Assembly (NCBI GenBank): GCA_944474755.1
Contig: OX104115.1
Coordinates: 66,632,605 to 66,696,604, forward strand
Direction of reading: 5' to 3'
Length of the DNA: 64,000 nt
From: Limnoperna fortunei
Taxonomy: Eukaryota > Mollusca > Bivalvia > Mytilida > Modiolidae
A program made the position numbers and the translations under genes. Below the pieces are notes generated by a model. That model was not told the DNA's origin, made no database searches, and was given only the letters and a program-made list of their open reading frames with translations. Of the stretch, positions 48,432 to 61,956 are shown one piece after another; position 1 is the first letter of the stretch, and every line of letters starts with the position of its first letter.

Positions 48432-49550
48432 TTCATATGGTCATATTAAACTATGACGAATGAAGATTTTTTGTCTGAAATATGTTTATATCAAGGATCA
48501 GAAATAATGTCTGCCCATTTTCAACACCCCACTGTAGCAATGATCAAATTCCATGGTGCTGATTATTCAATGTAAAGTGCATTGTATGTATATTAGATTG
48601 GTTTTTTTAAGTAATTGTGCATATTACCAAGTTCAGAAAGAACGATCAAAGATAAATTGTATATAACACAAATTTAAATGCACCGTCTATATATGGTACA
48701 TGCTCACGTCGATTCACTAATAATAATATTAGCATTAAATCCTCAAAATGATAGAATCAATGTATTCAATAAAAGATCAATGTAATTGTAAACAGTCATT
48801 AGTCAAGTTAGTTTTTTTTATCCCCTGTGAACATTTATATAAGACTTATCTTTAAATCTGAAGCATTGATTTCAAATCAGCCATTTAATTTAACAAATTT
48901 TTTTAGGTGTTCTCACAAAGAGCTCTAGCTTTCCATTGGTTAAATTAGCAACAAGACTTTCTGATGGATTAAGAATAAATTATTTCTCCGTTGTTGTCCT
49001 TCTGTCTGCAGACATTCAGTATAGATCTGAACTTGTATTATCTTTTTATTTAACTTCTGCATCGTTAAGTCATTAGAGTAATTTGTCACTGGTTGACTTA
49101 TTCGGCAACAAATTACAATTTTGATAATTTGTCAACCTTATCTTTTTGGAATGGCAGTTTTATAGATTGACTTCATTATACTTTTATTTCAAAACAGAAC
49201 CAGGAAATTACAAACAAGTTTGTTTCTATGTAATATTGCACTTCACTGCATTTAAACTAGTCCCAAAAATATCTCTCCTTTCATCATGTGGAAGTGTTGC
49301 ATTGAAGACTATGTGAAATCGAAAGTAAGTACAATAAATATAATTTTAGAGGTCTTTTATAATCCCACAACAAATTTAGTTGTTTATTTATGTACATTTT
49401 CTTTCATGTAAAAAGCTTACATTTGCACATTAATAGGATTTATGCCTCCGCCACTTCTTTTAAATTAAAAATTTGTGGTCAATATAATGCCATGGTAAAT
49501 ATTTAACACAGAATCTACAGACTCTTGCTACAGCCAATGATCATTTATAA

Positions 49551-49821
49551 TTAAGTTATCCGGACCACAATTGACCAGGTGATCATATTAGGTGTCCCGG
49601 ATGTCCATTTTTTTTCAATGGAGCAGACCTCGATAATGTTCGGCAAACATTGGAAATACTATTTGAGTAACTAACTTTTTTACTCAAAACAGTTCATTTT
49701 TACTCAAGAAAAACAATATATTTGATTTGTATCATTATTTGGCAAAACCTTGATTAAAGCTGTATTTCTTGGTCGAAAAATAAAATTAAACTGTGAATTT
49801 AATTATGGGTTGGATACCTTA
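49551..49821 (-). mobile_element. TTAA-flanked MITE, copy 1
   Basis: It starts ttaagttatccggacc and ends ttggatacctta, and is the reverse of the copy at 52919-53196 (shared: 'gatgtccattttttttcaat' and 'taactaactttttta' variants, 'agctgtatttcttggtcgaa'). The right TTAA is mutated to TTAC. Confidence 0.8.
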
Positions 49822-50099
49822 CAAGTTTTGAGTAGTGGTAATCAGATAAATGATTAGTATAATCAATAAAGATACAAAATCAATTAATCACAAAAAGGAA
49901 GAAACCACTTATATTTATTAAGAATTGAAATTAAGAGCAGTCTTGCGCCCATTTGATCTAAATTTACTACCTAATTATTAGCATTTCAAACTTTTAATGT
50001 TTCAAACTTTCACTGTTACTTAGCACAACTTAAAGATTGAATGGTTGATCAAAAGTTATATAGTAAACTTTAGGCTTTTTATAAGCAGATTTTGTAAGA

Positions 50100-50290
50100 T
50101 TGTTTCCTTTGGGACCATACTGGGAGAGTTCCCCATGCTCTACTCACAGATCTGTCCACCACGTCCCCCGTGGCAGATAGGCAGACCCTCTATTTGTGGG
50201 TTGTCAGGATATAATTCAGAAAGACTTGTCGGGGACCAAAGTGGGTAACACGTTGGAAGCCAAACTCCTTGAACCATAAAGAACTCTTTT
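50100..50290 (-). repeat. Dispersed repeat family B, partial
   Basis: 'ggttgtcaggatataattca', 'gtgggtaacacgttgg' and 'gaaccataaagaactctttt' parallel the copy at 35265-35575. Confidence 0.6.
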
Positions 50291-51117
50291 GTATGTTCCT
50301 TTATGCTGTTATCAGTGGAAATGGTAAGGTTTAACATTTGAATAAAACATGATAGAAACAATATAATCAATTTTATCTGTACTAATTACAAATCTATAAT
50401 CAGTTTCACAAAAAGTCACAAGTCTAAGATAAGTCCTTAGTGTAAGTTTTAACCAATCAAAATCTTTTAAATGACACTTAGGACAACACTTATGACTAAA
50501 CTTAGACTAACAACTTTTTTTAAGAGGAATCTTACAGTGCCTTGCTTTTCTTCCTGTGTCTCCCGTGCAAACAAAATTTCTTACAATGTAAATGTATTGG
50601 TTAGGAACTCAGTATAGTTTCAAATATATACTACATTAATTTTATTCCCCAATATTTATGTAAAGTATACCACTGACACTATCTTGCAGATTATAAATCT
50701 AAGGCTACATTGTTTTTTGCCTTATACTATAAACATAAAATACAATACTTAATTAATTTTTGACCCAATTAGTGATCCTTAACATCATTTTACTGATAAA
50801 ATGGTACATGATAGTGATAATTTTCTGTTGTCTAATTTGATTTTCTTGTTTATGTCTAGTGTTGCAATGTATATATTGTTTATCTTTTAGATTGCACAAA
50901 TATAGAACGCTTTAATATAAGCGTATTACTATACTCCCTCCTTTATTTAGAAATAGCAGTATAGTCTAACAATAAATGAACAACGGGCAAATGGACATAA
51001 CAGGTCTTTTTTAATCCTTTTTATACTGGGTAAACAAGTCACTGGTCAATAGCATTCCTTGCTGCCATATTTGCAGAGGGAAAATTCTACACAGGGATTT
51101 ATTAATTTATCAAAGGG

Positions 51118-51350
51118 GACATCAGTGGCAGAGTGGTTAAGGTTGTTAATCTACTATTAGTCATGTGACTGCAAACACTTTGCAGGTTCCAGTCTCAATG
51201 CAGGCAGGGTGCACTTGATTCCAATCTTAATTGACAAGAATTGCCATTTATCCTAAAGAAGGTCAGGGGTTTACTCTGGGTACTCCGGCTTTCTCCCCAA
51301 TAAAAACTGTACGCCATGATATAGCTGAAACATACAATTAAACAAACAAA
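51118..51350 (+). mobile_element. SINE family A with intact Pol III A box
   Basis: The head reads tggcagagtggttaagg, a consensus A box. 'caggttccagtct' is a B-box-like match about 65 bp later. The body 'gggtactccggctttctccc' and 'catgatatagctgaaa' follow, then a tail 'aaacaaacaaa'. Confidence 0.88.
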
Positions 51351-52918
51351 TTATAAAAAATGGAAATAAGAAAGAAATTGAAAAAGAAAAAATTTAAGAA
51401 AAGTAATAATTTTGAATGACAATTTTGTAAATATTTTCAAAGTTTTTTGGTCTGAACAGTTCAAAAGGCACTGTGTGACAATCTTCAGTGATGATCAGAA
51501 GACTTAAAAAATAGCAGTTTTTTTTACATTTGAATATCATTTAAGACAGTAAAATATGAGATTGATGTCAGCAATTTTTATTTACAAAAGGTCCTGCTTC
51601 TGACCAATTGCAGTAAGCTTTGAATGATTCATAACATCTGATGAGAAAAGATCTTACAGTAATGTTGTATGCAATCTGAGCAGACATTACACTTTAAAGG
51701 GAGATATACAAGGTACAATCCCTACAATGTATAATGCAGTTTCTTTCAGCCAATCAAAACTTTAAACAAGTACAAATATTTCACATATATCTGGGCTATT
51801 ACAATGTAACTAATACTTTTTTCCCAATTGCTTCAACATGTTCAAAGAATCAAAGGACATTCTAAAAAAAACTACTCAATACTTCTTTACCCAAAATTTG
51901 AGACTGAGGTAGGTAGGTGAAAAATTGATAATTTTCTATAATTCCAAAAAGAAGTTTTTTTGGGTAATAAAAACAAGCCAGAAATAGTGAAAATGTATTT
52001 AGAACAACCTGATAACTTTTCTTGCAAAAAAAAAAATGTTTATCAAGATGATATATGTGCTATACATGACAAACAGGTATTCTTTCAATAATGTCAAGAT
52101 TTCTGCCAATAAACATTAAGACCTTGACACAGTGGACCTTGAGCCTCTTTTAAGATACCAATAGCCAGGACAGACTAGTTTTCTACAAAACAGGGGTCAA
52201 TAAACTTTACCTAATCATTCATAATGGCTTTTTAGTCTTTCAATCTTCTACCAGTTAATACATATGTACATAGGAACTGAACCATGCAATAAAGGATCCC
52301 CTATACAATCCTCAACAGCAACCTTAGATGTAATGATGGTCTTATTATCTTAAATTTTAAACAAACCACTTCAAAGAGGAGATGAAAAACAAATAAATAC
52401 CATTGCATATTGACAGTTAACACTTATCCTTTAAGATATATCGTCTTTAAATAAACAAACTATCTAGTTTGATTAAACAGTGGCTTATTTATACAGGAAG
52501 ATTATTTACACTATTTTCTGTATAAATATACTATATTAGCCTTTGGAACTGACAGTTGAGTGATTTAAAACAGGGATCTACTGCATCCATATATACTGGA
52601 TAAGCATTGGCCCAAGGATGTTTCAATATCTAATAATTCTTGCAATTATTAATTGTAAACTTCTAGTAAGTTTTTTTTCTTCCTTCTTTTAGTTTTAGAA
52701 AATTTATTATTATTGATAATTATCTTTTTGTATAATTTTTAATAACAAAGTGAAATTTAAAAGCAGTATCGTAAAATAAAAAGTAGCAAAACCCTCTCCC
52801 CCAATCGCATTTGTCTGTTTTCTGAAAAGAACACTTAATTTCTAAAAAAAAAATTAGGATTAGTCTCGACAAATTCTGTATAATTCATAGGATGGACTGA
52901 ATGATTGCAAGAAACAGA
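51351..52918. other. Gene-free AT-rich stretch
   Basis: No gene, SINE or clear repeat recognised between the SINE and the second TTAA-flanked MITE. Confidence 0.45.
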
Positions 52919-53196
52919 TTAAGGTATCCGACCCATAATTGACGTCACCGTTTAATTTTATTGTTCGACCAAGAAATACAGCTTTATTAAATCAATGTAT
53001 TGCTAATTAATGATACACATTAGATATCTTGTTTTACTTTGTATCAATGTTACCATTTTTGGTAAAAAAAAGTTAGTTACTCAAATAGTATTTCCGATGT
53101 TTTCCGAACATTACCGAGGTCTGCTCCATTGAAAAACAATGGACATCCGGGACACCAAATATGATCACGTGGTCATTTATGGTCCGGATACCTTAA
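52919..53196 (+). mobile_element. TTAA-flanked MITE, copy 2
   Basis: Bounded by TTAA at 52919-52922 and 53193-53196. The ends ggtatccgacccataatt and its complement-like aatttatggtccggatacc-type right end are inverted. The TTAA duplication suggests the piggyBac superfamily. About 270 bp, no coding capacity. Confidence 0.8.
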
Positions 53197-54693
53197 AATC
53201 TAAACTCGATCATAAACAATTATCTTAAAAAGGGTCACTTCAATTCCTCTTTTACTACAGTAATCAATTTCTTATAAAAAAGACAAGCAATAAAATTTTA
53301 AAAAATATGTAAAAAAAAAATACCCTGGACCAATTATTATTACTGCAGTGGACCATAGATAATGAGGTACATATTAGTCTTGAAAAATGTATGTCTATGT
53401 GCAGAATATCAATTTCTTAAATTAGATGTCCTAAGCCAAATAGACTGCACAGAGATCTGATTTGAAACAATCATACATGATATTGGGAATATAAGGAAAA
53501 CTATTTAAAGAAAAATTTTATAAACTTGCCCAGATTTAAAAAAAAATCAACTGAGTGCAATTTTAAATCCAGGATTCTGTTAATGAAAACTTCCGAAATT
53601 TAATGTTAAATATGATAGTTATGAAAAACCTCAAACTTACGACTAAGATTTTAATTATTTGTGTTTCATAAATCTAGACCTAATCATAGGTTTTATACAG
53701 AGAAGGAATATTGCCCAAAAGATTCCAACTTTTTGGCCATTGCAGATCTTTTCCAATACTTATGTAGAAATGGACAAAGAGAGATAATCTATTCCTGAAT
53801 TGTCTCCCTTAATATAAAAACTGATTTTACCATTACCTGAAAATAACTTGATAAGCTTTCTGTCTTCAGGTTTTTACCAATGGTTTTCTATTCATCTCCA
53901 CTGAGCAAGCTCTACAGGTAGGCTAAAACTTCAGCTTACTATATCTACTCTGCTGTATATATATTCAGATTAATCTCTATGCAAGTAGGCCTCTGGCTGA
54001 ATATTTCCAACTGTCACTGTATAGAGAGTTAAACAAAATAGTACAATTAACAATCTAAATCTTAACTGAAAATTAATTAAATTGGATTAATTAAAACTTA
54101 TAATGACTATCATGATGATTGAATTACTCAAAACGTGTGTGATTATTGTAAAACAAGTGTGGACTGTTCGCTAATGCTCATTAGTGATAACCCCAAGCTT
54201 TTACCAATTCACAAATACGACTTTCAAAACTATTCGGTAAACAGAAAATAGATGACCAAGGAGCATAAAATCGCTTTACACCATATGGTACTATAGGATA
54301 AATATCTAAAATATAAGGCTTCTGCATCCTATAGTTGCTAAGAAAACTATGATGGAAATTGTTGTTACGGACAGACGAACGGACGGACAAGGGTAAAATA
54401 GTATACCCCTGTTCTTCAAAGCAGAAGTATAATAACATTTTGCCACCTATTTCATTTCATGCTTAAGATATAACTTCTATTATTTCAAGTTCATATTAAT
54501 AAAATGAGCATCAGTAAATCTGATGGACGCTCCCTGGCTGTCAAATGATCACAAACAACAAAGCTTTAAGGTGGATAGTAATTGCTTAAAGGTCATACTG
54601 CAACCTTGACCTTGGTTTTAAGTCAGTGTGATTATCACCTTCAAGGTGTCAACCTGAATGCTGCATGTGACATGTGGTCTATAATGTACTCCC
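53197..54693. other. Gene-free stretch
   Basis: No exon recognised. 'cggacagacgaacggacgga' at about 54370 followed by 'gggtaaaatagtatacccc' looks like the end of another MITE, but its partner end was not found. Confidence 0.45.
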
Positions 54694-55782
54694 CAGGGGT
54701 CCCCACACTCTAAAAAAGTAGGGAAAAGTGACTTCTCCCTGGCAGCCAAACAGGATGAAGTCAGGCCCTGATAGGGAGACTTCAGGAGACACTAGGTAGA
54801 AGTCAGGGGAACCGTACAAATAATTAATTTCCCAATAGTTACATACATTGTTTATTATTTACATCAATTTCCAGGAGCATTTCTCTTGTGTTTTAAAACC
54901 ATAACACACTTAGATTCAGTTTTTTTTTCTTTCTTTTTCATTATTTTTAATGGTATGCTATATATCAAACAGCACATAACCTTTCGGCTTTATCATTAAT
55001 CAATGAAAAAACACCAGATATAGGGACTATTTTTCTATCTACTTCAGTACTTGTAGCCGTACAAGGTATTCACAAATAAAAATAGATCAACAAAAATATT
55101 TGTATATGTGTAGACATATACTTCATTCATGAGTTCTTGTATCATAATATTCCTAACCATTTTTTATGAACATGCCATGTTTATCTGAGCAAATTTCCAA
55201 AGAAGATAGATAGAATAACATTACATTAAACCCAGAAATAATTATTCTGTTCAGCACACTTCCACTTAGACAAAGTTGTGCTGATCCAAATTGCTTCATG
55301 GGACACCCATCTACAGAACTTATCATGATGTCAACGATTTACTATACATCTTTATTAGTACAATACTCTTTGAAAGAACTGAAGTTTGAAACCAATAAAA
55401 AAAGTGTTTGTTTGTGAAAAAATTACCATTTTTCATTATGAGCCATCGTACATTACCTTTCTTTGTTGTTCACTTCCGGTAGTTAGTCACATCGGGTAAA
55501 TAAACAAATGGCACGTAATACATTTGAAAGACGTAAATTGTTTGAGAATATGTTAAATACGCATATTGTTTGCCGTTTTTTATTGGAATAACACATTTAA
55601 TGATAAATTGGTAGTCTGGGTGAAGTATTTGGACTATATTTACAAGTATCTTATGTGAACCATCGGGCGACTTAAGGGAAATGACAGGGCGACTTCGACT
55701 TCGCTTTTGAGACGCCTTAGGGCGACTTCAGGTCCTAGTAGGGCGACTTTGTCGCCCACTTCGCACAGTGTGGTGAGCCCTG
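54694..55782. mobile_element. CAGGG-ended non-autonomous transposon
   Basis: The left end caggggtccccacact (54694-54709) and right end agtgtggtgagccctg (55767-55782) are inverted with a few mismatches. actccc stands directly outside both ends (54688-54693 and 55783-55788). Near the right end 'gggcgactt' repeats several times. The right 660 bp recur at 28117-28806. The end sequence is hAT-like, but the visible 6-bp duplication is shorter than the usual eight. Confidence 0.8.
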
Positions 55783-56100
55783 ACTCCCATGTGCTACATA
55801 ATTTTAAGCTCCATAAATAATAAGCAACTAAGTTATGGGCCAGGCATGAATTTCCTAATTAAATTTTGATTTACAATAAAATAAGACTACATGTCATTCT
55901 TCCAGCAAAAGGTAACCTTTTTTCCATTCCATCAAAACTTTAAATCATCTGACAGATAAAACTTTTTAAAAAAATGAAGAATACGACATTTTACATTAAA
56001 GACAAGATAAATGAAGACTATAAGATTCTCTTTACTTCTGTTATCGATTTTGTTCATCCGACACTACACCGATTGAAATTGCATTGATTAGCAAATTACC

Positions 56101-56727
56101 TAGCTACAATAATGTAGCTCCTTATTTTTTTTTTTTATGGACGGAGCTACAAAGAGGTCCCATTACTCGTAATGGAGCAAGCCGGGAGTGATTCACACCC
56201 GGGGGTTTTATGCATATAATACGCTATTAAACTGTTTCCCTAAATTGCTACATACTTTTTAATGTCTTTGAAGTGTTAACTGATATTTCTACAACACCTA
56301 ATTCGTTAGTTTTACACTTTATTCGTAATCATGGCATTGTTGTCAAAATTTGACTTCCGGAAGTGCGTAATTTCTGAATCGATTTAGTAAAAATTCATCC
56401 AGATCTCGTTTTTTCCGGCTTTATTGCATTAGCTGGGATCAAATTTTTACCGATACGATTCTACAATTCTACCCTCCACAATTTCAATTTTGTCAACAAT
56501 GCCATGATTACGAAAAAGTGTTAAAATTATTTAATTAGACATTGTAGAAATGTCAACTGAACGGCGGAGAAAGGAAAAAATATAAATTGAACAAAATAGC
56601 AGTTTAAAAGCGGAAAATATGTATAAATCTCAAGAGTGTTTTTGCTCCATTACGAGTAATGGGACCTCTTTGTAGCTCCGTCCATAAAAAAAAATAAAAA
56701 AAATAAGGAGCTACATTATTGTAGCTA
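56101..56727. mobile_element. 627-bp foldback element with 9-bp target duplication
   Basis: caaattacc flanks both ends (56092-56100 and 56728-56736). The ends tagctacaataatgtagctc and its complement extend inward for about 85 bp (ggacggagctacaaagaggt, ccattactcgtaatgg). A second inner pair (ttcgtaatcatggcattgtt at 56320 and aacaatgccatgattacga at 56497) makes most of the element self-complementary. The outer 20 bp are themselves palindromic. Confidence 0.92.
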
Positions 56728-56736
56728 CAAATTACC

Positions 56737-58918
56737 AGGTTATTAGTTTATCAATCGAAGATTAACTGCAAAGACTACAAAGATTGATGTCAAAATATTA
56801 CCATTAAAATGCAGCAGTTTTTTTTAGTTTTTTTTTTTTTTTTTTTGATGTTTGTAATAAAAAGCAACTTTAAACTAAAAGAACTACAAGAACTAATTAT
56901 TAGATATCTTTATCTCAGATCATGTATCAATTTCAAGATAAAATATCAAAAATGATTTACCAAAAAGTTGTTCCAATGCAAACATAAATTGTGGTGATTA
57001 CAAGTCTTACATTGTGGGTTTAAAACTTTAAAAGTTGTGATCTGACAAGTCTAAACTTACTGCATAGGGGAGATAACTCAAATTAGTAAACATCTAAATA
57101 AATAATTAGTTCCAAAGTTATTACTACCTAGACAGTATTTGTTTGTAACTGTAATTAAAGTAAGATAACTCTGTGTTAATCTATACTTCTAAGATAAAAT
57201 TTAACTATATGACTCCCATTAGACCCTTTAATTAACAGCCAGATGAACAGGTTGTATAGAATTTCAAATTTTCTGTATGTACAACTGATTATCTTCTGAT
57301 AATATGAAAACCAAAAATATTCATTTTATTGGAAATTCGCCACAAATTTAACATCTGTGTGAGGTGGTATATCTTAAAATAACATAACTAGACATCAATG
57401 TTTCTATTACAAATTGAAAACTAGCTGGTATAATATGATCCATTTGTTTGAATTCAAAATAATGGTAATTGTTACAGATATATCTGACAAAGTAATGGCC
57501 TGAAAATCATGAATAAGGAGTGGAAGAATTCACTTATTCTATAAGATTCTAACATGAATGATTGTTAGATGAAGCACTTAAGGTCTTTCAGCTGTTTTTC
57601 AAATCCAGGAATCTATGAAAACCATAACATTTAGCAAAGACTTTACTAGTCATATAATTTCTTGAAATCTTAAAATCCAGCAAATTCAAGAAAAAATGTA
57701 TCCACCAATTCATACTGTCACGTCTGACAAACAGTAAGTATCTCAGATGTGTTTTATATCAGAAAACTGAGGCCATCTTTATTGTTTGTTTACCATGGAA
57801 TTTACGTGAAAGTAGAACTAATTTGAAATCTGAGATATTTAATAATACATGTAAAAGGGAGCAAAGGATCAACAATAAGAAGAAAGTTTTTAAAGCAATA
57901 CATGTATATTTATGAAATTGGCATCACTGTTCTATTTCTGGTTTTGCAGCGACTGCTTCAATTTGAGTCCAGGTTTAACCATTGACTGCTGATTACTAAA
58001 CAGAAAAGAACCCAATTTGCTTCTGCAATGTAATGGTCAAGTACGTGAGGTGTTATCCCCCTTATCTGAACTTTACATAGGAGAACTAATTATAAATTGC
58101 AAGTTGTCCTTTTAAACGTAAGACAAGGTCGTCTGTGAGGAAAGCATTTACACATATAGACATAAATCTGTACCTATGTGGACTGTTACATCAAAATTAA
58201 AAGGTATGAAAGTGTAATACACCTGTCAAAAGCTCTGTGTAATGGTCTTGAACTAAATCTTGCTTAATACAATGCTTAAATGCTTTAAATACCACCAATC
58301 CAACTCCAATTAAACTTTGGAAATGAACTGATGAAAAATCAGATGGATTGCTATAGAAAAAGAATTATAAATATGTCTGAAGAAATAAGGGATGATTAAT
58401 TCTGTACTTATAACCCTAATTCCGAGCATAAGATAAAGAGATGACTCAGAACCACTTCAATTAAAAATGCACAAAAACATAACTCAAAAATCTAACTGGC
58501 TGCCAATTATTTGTTTCAATTGTCTGGCTTGGTATGTACCGGTACTTGCCAGTTTTAATTAGTACTAACTAATATTTGGCTTAGACGAAGCAATTATAGT
58601 TAAAAAAACCAAACAAGCTTAATCAATTATAATGTAAGAATACTTATCTTTTTCCACATTTATTAAAAAATATTCACTGCTATTACAAATCTGCAAATTC
58701 AATATCATAAATATAATATTGATAAAAGAGTTACTTATAGTTTTACAGTAGAAATCATTTCCAAAGAAATCTAATCTCACAGAAAACCAGTTTAGTTTAT
58801 GTTTGGTTTTATATTTTACCAACTTTGACATTAATTTTCATTTTTCTTTCAATTTATTTTATTTAAGAAAAAAAAGTTCCTGAACTTTAAATTTTAATTA
58901 AAACTAATTTTACTAACC
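56737..58918. other. Gene-free AT-rich stretch
   Basis: A T-rich run lies at about 56816-56846. No exon or named repeat recognised. Confidence 0.45.
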
Positions 58919-59020
58919 TGTTTGTGTAAACAAAGAAATTCCACAGCTGATTCTGAGCACGCAGTTTCAGTCACATGGTAATGTTGTTGTTTTGAAATAT
59001 GATAACTTTCTCAACCAATC
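58919..59020 (-). promoter_or_regulatory. Candidate non-coding first exon and promoter
   Basis: On the minus strand a strong donor-like site, acacaaacag|gttagt, lies at 58918/58919. About 60 bp upstream is 'accatgtgactgaaactgcg', and farther upstream 'gattggttgag', a CCAAT box in reverse. The base composition is less AT-rich than its surroundings. It would suit the 5' end of the kelch-like gene, which needs an upstream exon before the acceptor at 45775, but this is inference from signals only. Confidence 0.3.
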
Positions 59021-59729
59021 AAAATGCAAGGAGGGATCTTCTCAGAACAATACATTGATAAATCTTCTGCAGCACTGTATGATCCTGTTTACATGCAGAC
59101 ATAATTATGTTACCAACATGCTTTGTAATTTATACCATTAATTATTACATGGATTTGAAAGGAATTCATACAAGTTCAAATTCCACAGGAACTTCTTAAA
59201 ATTAGCTAAGATAGAATTCACCAAAAGAACTTTTAGGAGATTGTACAATAATCAAAAGTTACAAAATAAACAAATATCCTGTAGCTTTTTATTGGTCACT
59301 TTTCAAGTAAAAAGAGAAAAAGAGCATATATGCATTATGTGTCATTTTTTCAGTAGATCACCTGAATTAAAAAAAAAATTTCATTAAGTAAAATTTTTGG
59401 AGGGTGTTGATTTTGGAAGTTATTTACCTTTACTTAGTTCACTAAATATGGAAACCGTTCTATCTAAATTTAGCATTTTTATCCCAGAACTTCCTAAAAA
59501 AATATGGAGAAACATGTAATCTGTATAAGTCCAAAACATAATGAGAAACAACAATAAACTTTAACACAAGGCAAGTCACAGCCAAAAACCAAAATGTTTA
59601 CTTTAATTATTGTTAACTATTAAACTTTAAAGAACTGCAGCTGATTGTTTATCTACTTATTCAAATAATTTACAATTCCATTTGAAGTGAACTTGTATAC
59701 AAGTATAAAGAGGAACAAACAAAATAAAT

Positions 59730-59960
59730 CAATGGAGAAAATAGATGGTTCAACAGGAACCAAATTTAGACTGCCACTGGAAAAGTATGAAGTGTTGGGT
59801 AGAGATAGAGGTTAAACTTCATAGCTGCTACAATGAGCCTACTATTTTTCAAAAGTATGACAACCTGACAATCCCAAAGAGAGGGCCTTTGCCATCGACC
59901 TCCTGGGGAGACCCTAACAGTAGTCAGTTAAGCATTAGGACTCTTCAAAGTATGGTCCCA
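59730..59960 (+). repeat. Dispersed repeat family B copy
   Basis: 'ccactggaaaagtatgaagt', 'gctgctacaatgagcctact' and 'gcattaggactcttcaaa' correspond to 6550-6770. Confidence 0.75.
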
Positions 59961-60139
59961 GGTTGTTCCTTTAAGGTGATATAGTAATTGATAAAATCCT
60001 TAAGAAAAATATTACCAAAACCTGCATATTTGCAAATATACATAAAACTATCTACAGATAACAAAAACTAGATGCTTCCAGGAGCCTGTAATCACACACC
60101 TGGAACACAAATGACTATGACCTATCTTTAAACTTGAAA

Positions 60140-61530
60140 TTTACAGTTTCTGTCTACCTGTTATAGCTTTTAAGTTACTGGCCAAAATCTAAAAATTTCT
60201 TTAAAAATTTTGATTAAGGGGCAGTAACTCCTAAAAAGAGGCTTCTTATTCAAGTAAATTAACTAAATTTACAATTTTACTCTAGCTGTCATAGATTTTA
60301 ATGATTTAAATGAATAACATAAAAAACTGATTATTTTGTCTGAAATCATCATTTAAGGGTGACAACTAGTTATCCAATAATTCTGTAGTTTGCATAACTG
60401 CTCATTTTTGCAATTTAAAATTTCACTCTAGTCCTTATATAGCATTTAAGATAAATGGCAAAAACTACAAATTTCAACAAAATTTTTATTAAAGGGCAAT
60501 AGTCATCAAACAATTGTCAGATAAGTAAATGATTTGTAGGTCTTGTTCTTCAGATAATTTTGCTATTTTCAATTTTACTTTAAGTATTACAGTTTTACAT
60601 TTCTAAAGCAAAAACTGGTAATTCTGTCTTATTAAAGGGCAATAACTCCTATATGGAGTCATCTGACAATATCAAACCAACAAATTGAACTGTAGGACTT
60701 GTATTGCTGAATAGTTTTGCAATTTACAGTTTTACAAGAGCTGTTTACTCTAGGTTACAGGTCAAAAACTGAAAGTTGTATGTCATTTAAGGGCAATAAC
60801 TCCTGTAAGGAGTGATCATACAATTTTGCACCAACTATGTGATTTGAATACATTGTATGCTGAATATTTACAATTTCTATCTAGCTCTTATAGTTTTCAA
60901 GTTATATTGTAAAAACTGAAAAGTTAGTCAAAAATCATAATTTAAGGGCACTAACTCCTACAGGAAGTTATTACATATCTTCAGACTAAAAAAAAAAACA
61001 TTTGTATAACTTAATACGTTGATCAATTTGAGATAATTTTTTTTTCCTTAAGATTAAGTTGTTATAATTTTTTAGATACTGACCAAAAACACTTGTTGAC
61101 CCCATGTTCTGTTTTTAGTGATGCCAAGTGTTGACAAAACATGGAGTTTGTGTGTATGAGCCCTAGTAATGCAGACAGGGTGCGCTCAGTTTTCCTACCA
61201 AACTGTCAGGTGTTTTACTGTCCTAATAAAAACGGGACCCTTTTATTTAAGCTGAAAAAAAAACTAAAAATGTCATTATACTATTTAAACAAACAAAACT
61301 TTATAGCAATCTGTGATAATGGTGGGAAATAAAAGCCAAAACATTTGTTGAACTTATTGTTTCTATAAGTCACTGTAGTCAAGTTGGCTGTTCAATGTTA
61401 AAGAAAATTATGATAAGATAATAGAAAACAACATAAAAATGGTCATTTAAGGGCAATAGCTTCTATAATGAGTGATTGGATAATTTTGGTCTAAATGAAT
61501 ATAATTACATCTTGGTAATTCTGAGCATTT
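60140..61530. repeat. Tandem array, unit about 135-155 bp
   Basis: 'aagggcaataactcct' and variants recur at about 60221, 60356, 60494, 60636, 60790, 60945 and, after a SINE-like fragment at 61150-61300, 61449. The units are related to those at 23080-24000. Confidence 0.8.
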
Positions 61531-61956
61531 TTGCTGGTCAGATGTACATTGTAGGGAATGATTATTAACTTACAAAAACTTCTTAACACACACCCGAAAC
61601 ATAGTGTTTAAAATTAGTTTAGCTGCTTCAAAGCAGACTTTTAAAAGTTAACCATGACCACAGGAATCTGACCGCACATAATTTGGGAGCCAAATGTGGT
61701 GTATAATTACCATCCTTGAAGGACGACAGATGACTGCGGCAAGTGATGAATGGTTCTCATGGACCTCCAGTCCTGGTGAGCTCAAAACAAATTGTGTAGC
61801 TTTTTAATTGAATTTGTAAATCTTTAAATTTCAGTCTTTTTGTTTTAAAAAAATGTGTCTATGACAAAAAAATAACTGATAATAAATATTTGTTAAACCA
61901 AGAAAAATATCAACAAATATAACAAATAAAATAAAATAGTATGTAACTTCTTAGAA

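Larger units (their letters stand above)
45775..49550. other. Gene-free stretch, probably first intron or upstream DNA of the kelch-like gene
   Basis: No coding exon recognised. It contains a degenerate SINE in reverse near 46060-46210 and one at 46590-46790, and otherwise unassigned AT-rich DNA. A weak splice-donor-like site (aag|gtatgt) on the minus strand near 46336 was noted. Confidence 0.45.

Noticed and set aside
51118..51200. A possible tRNA gene
   Set aside because: The A and B boxes are tRNA-like, but there is no acceptor-stem pairing, and the sequence is the head of a repeated SINE.
54181..54438. 85-residue minus-strand frame
   Set aside because: Covers a MITE-like end with cggacggac repeats; no protein resemblance.
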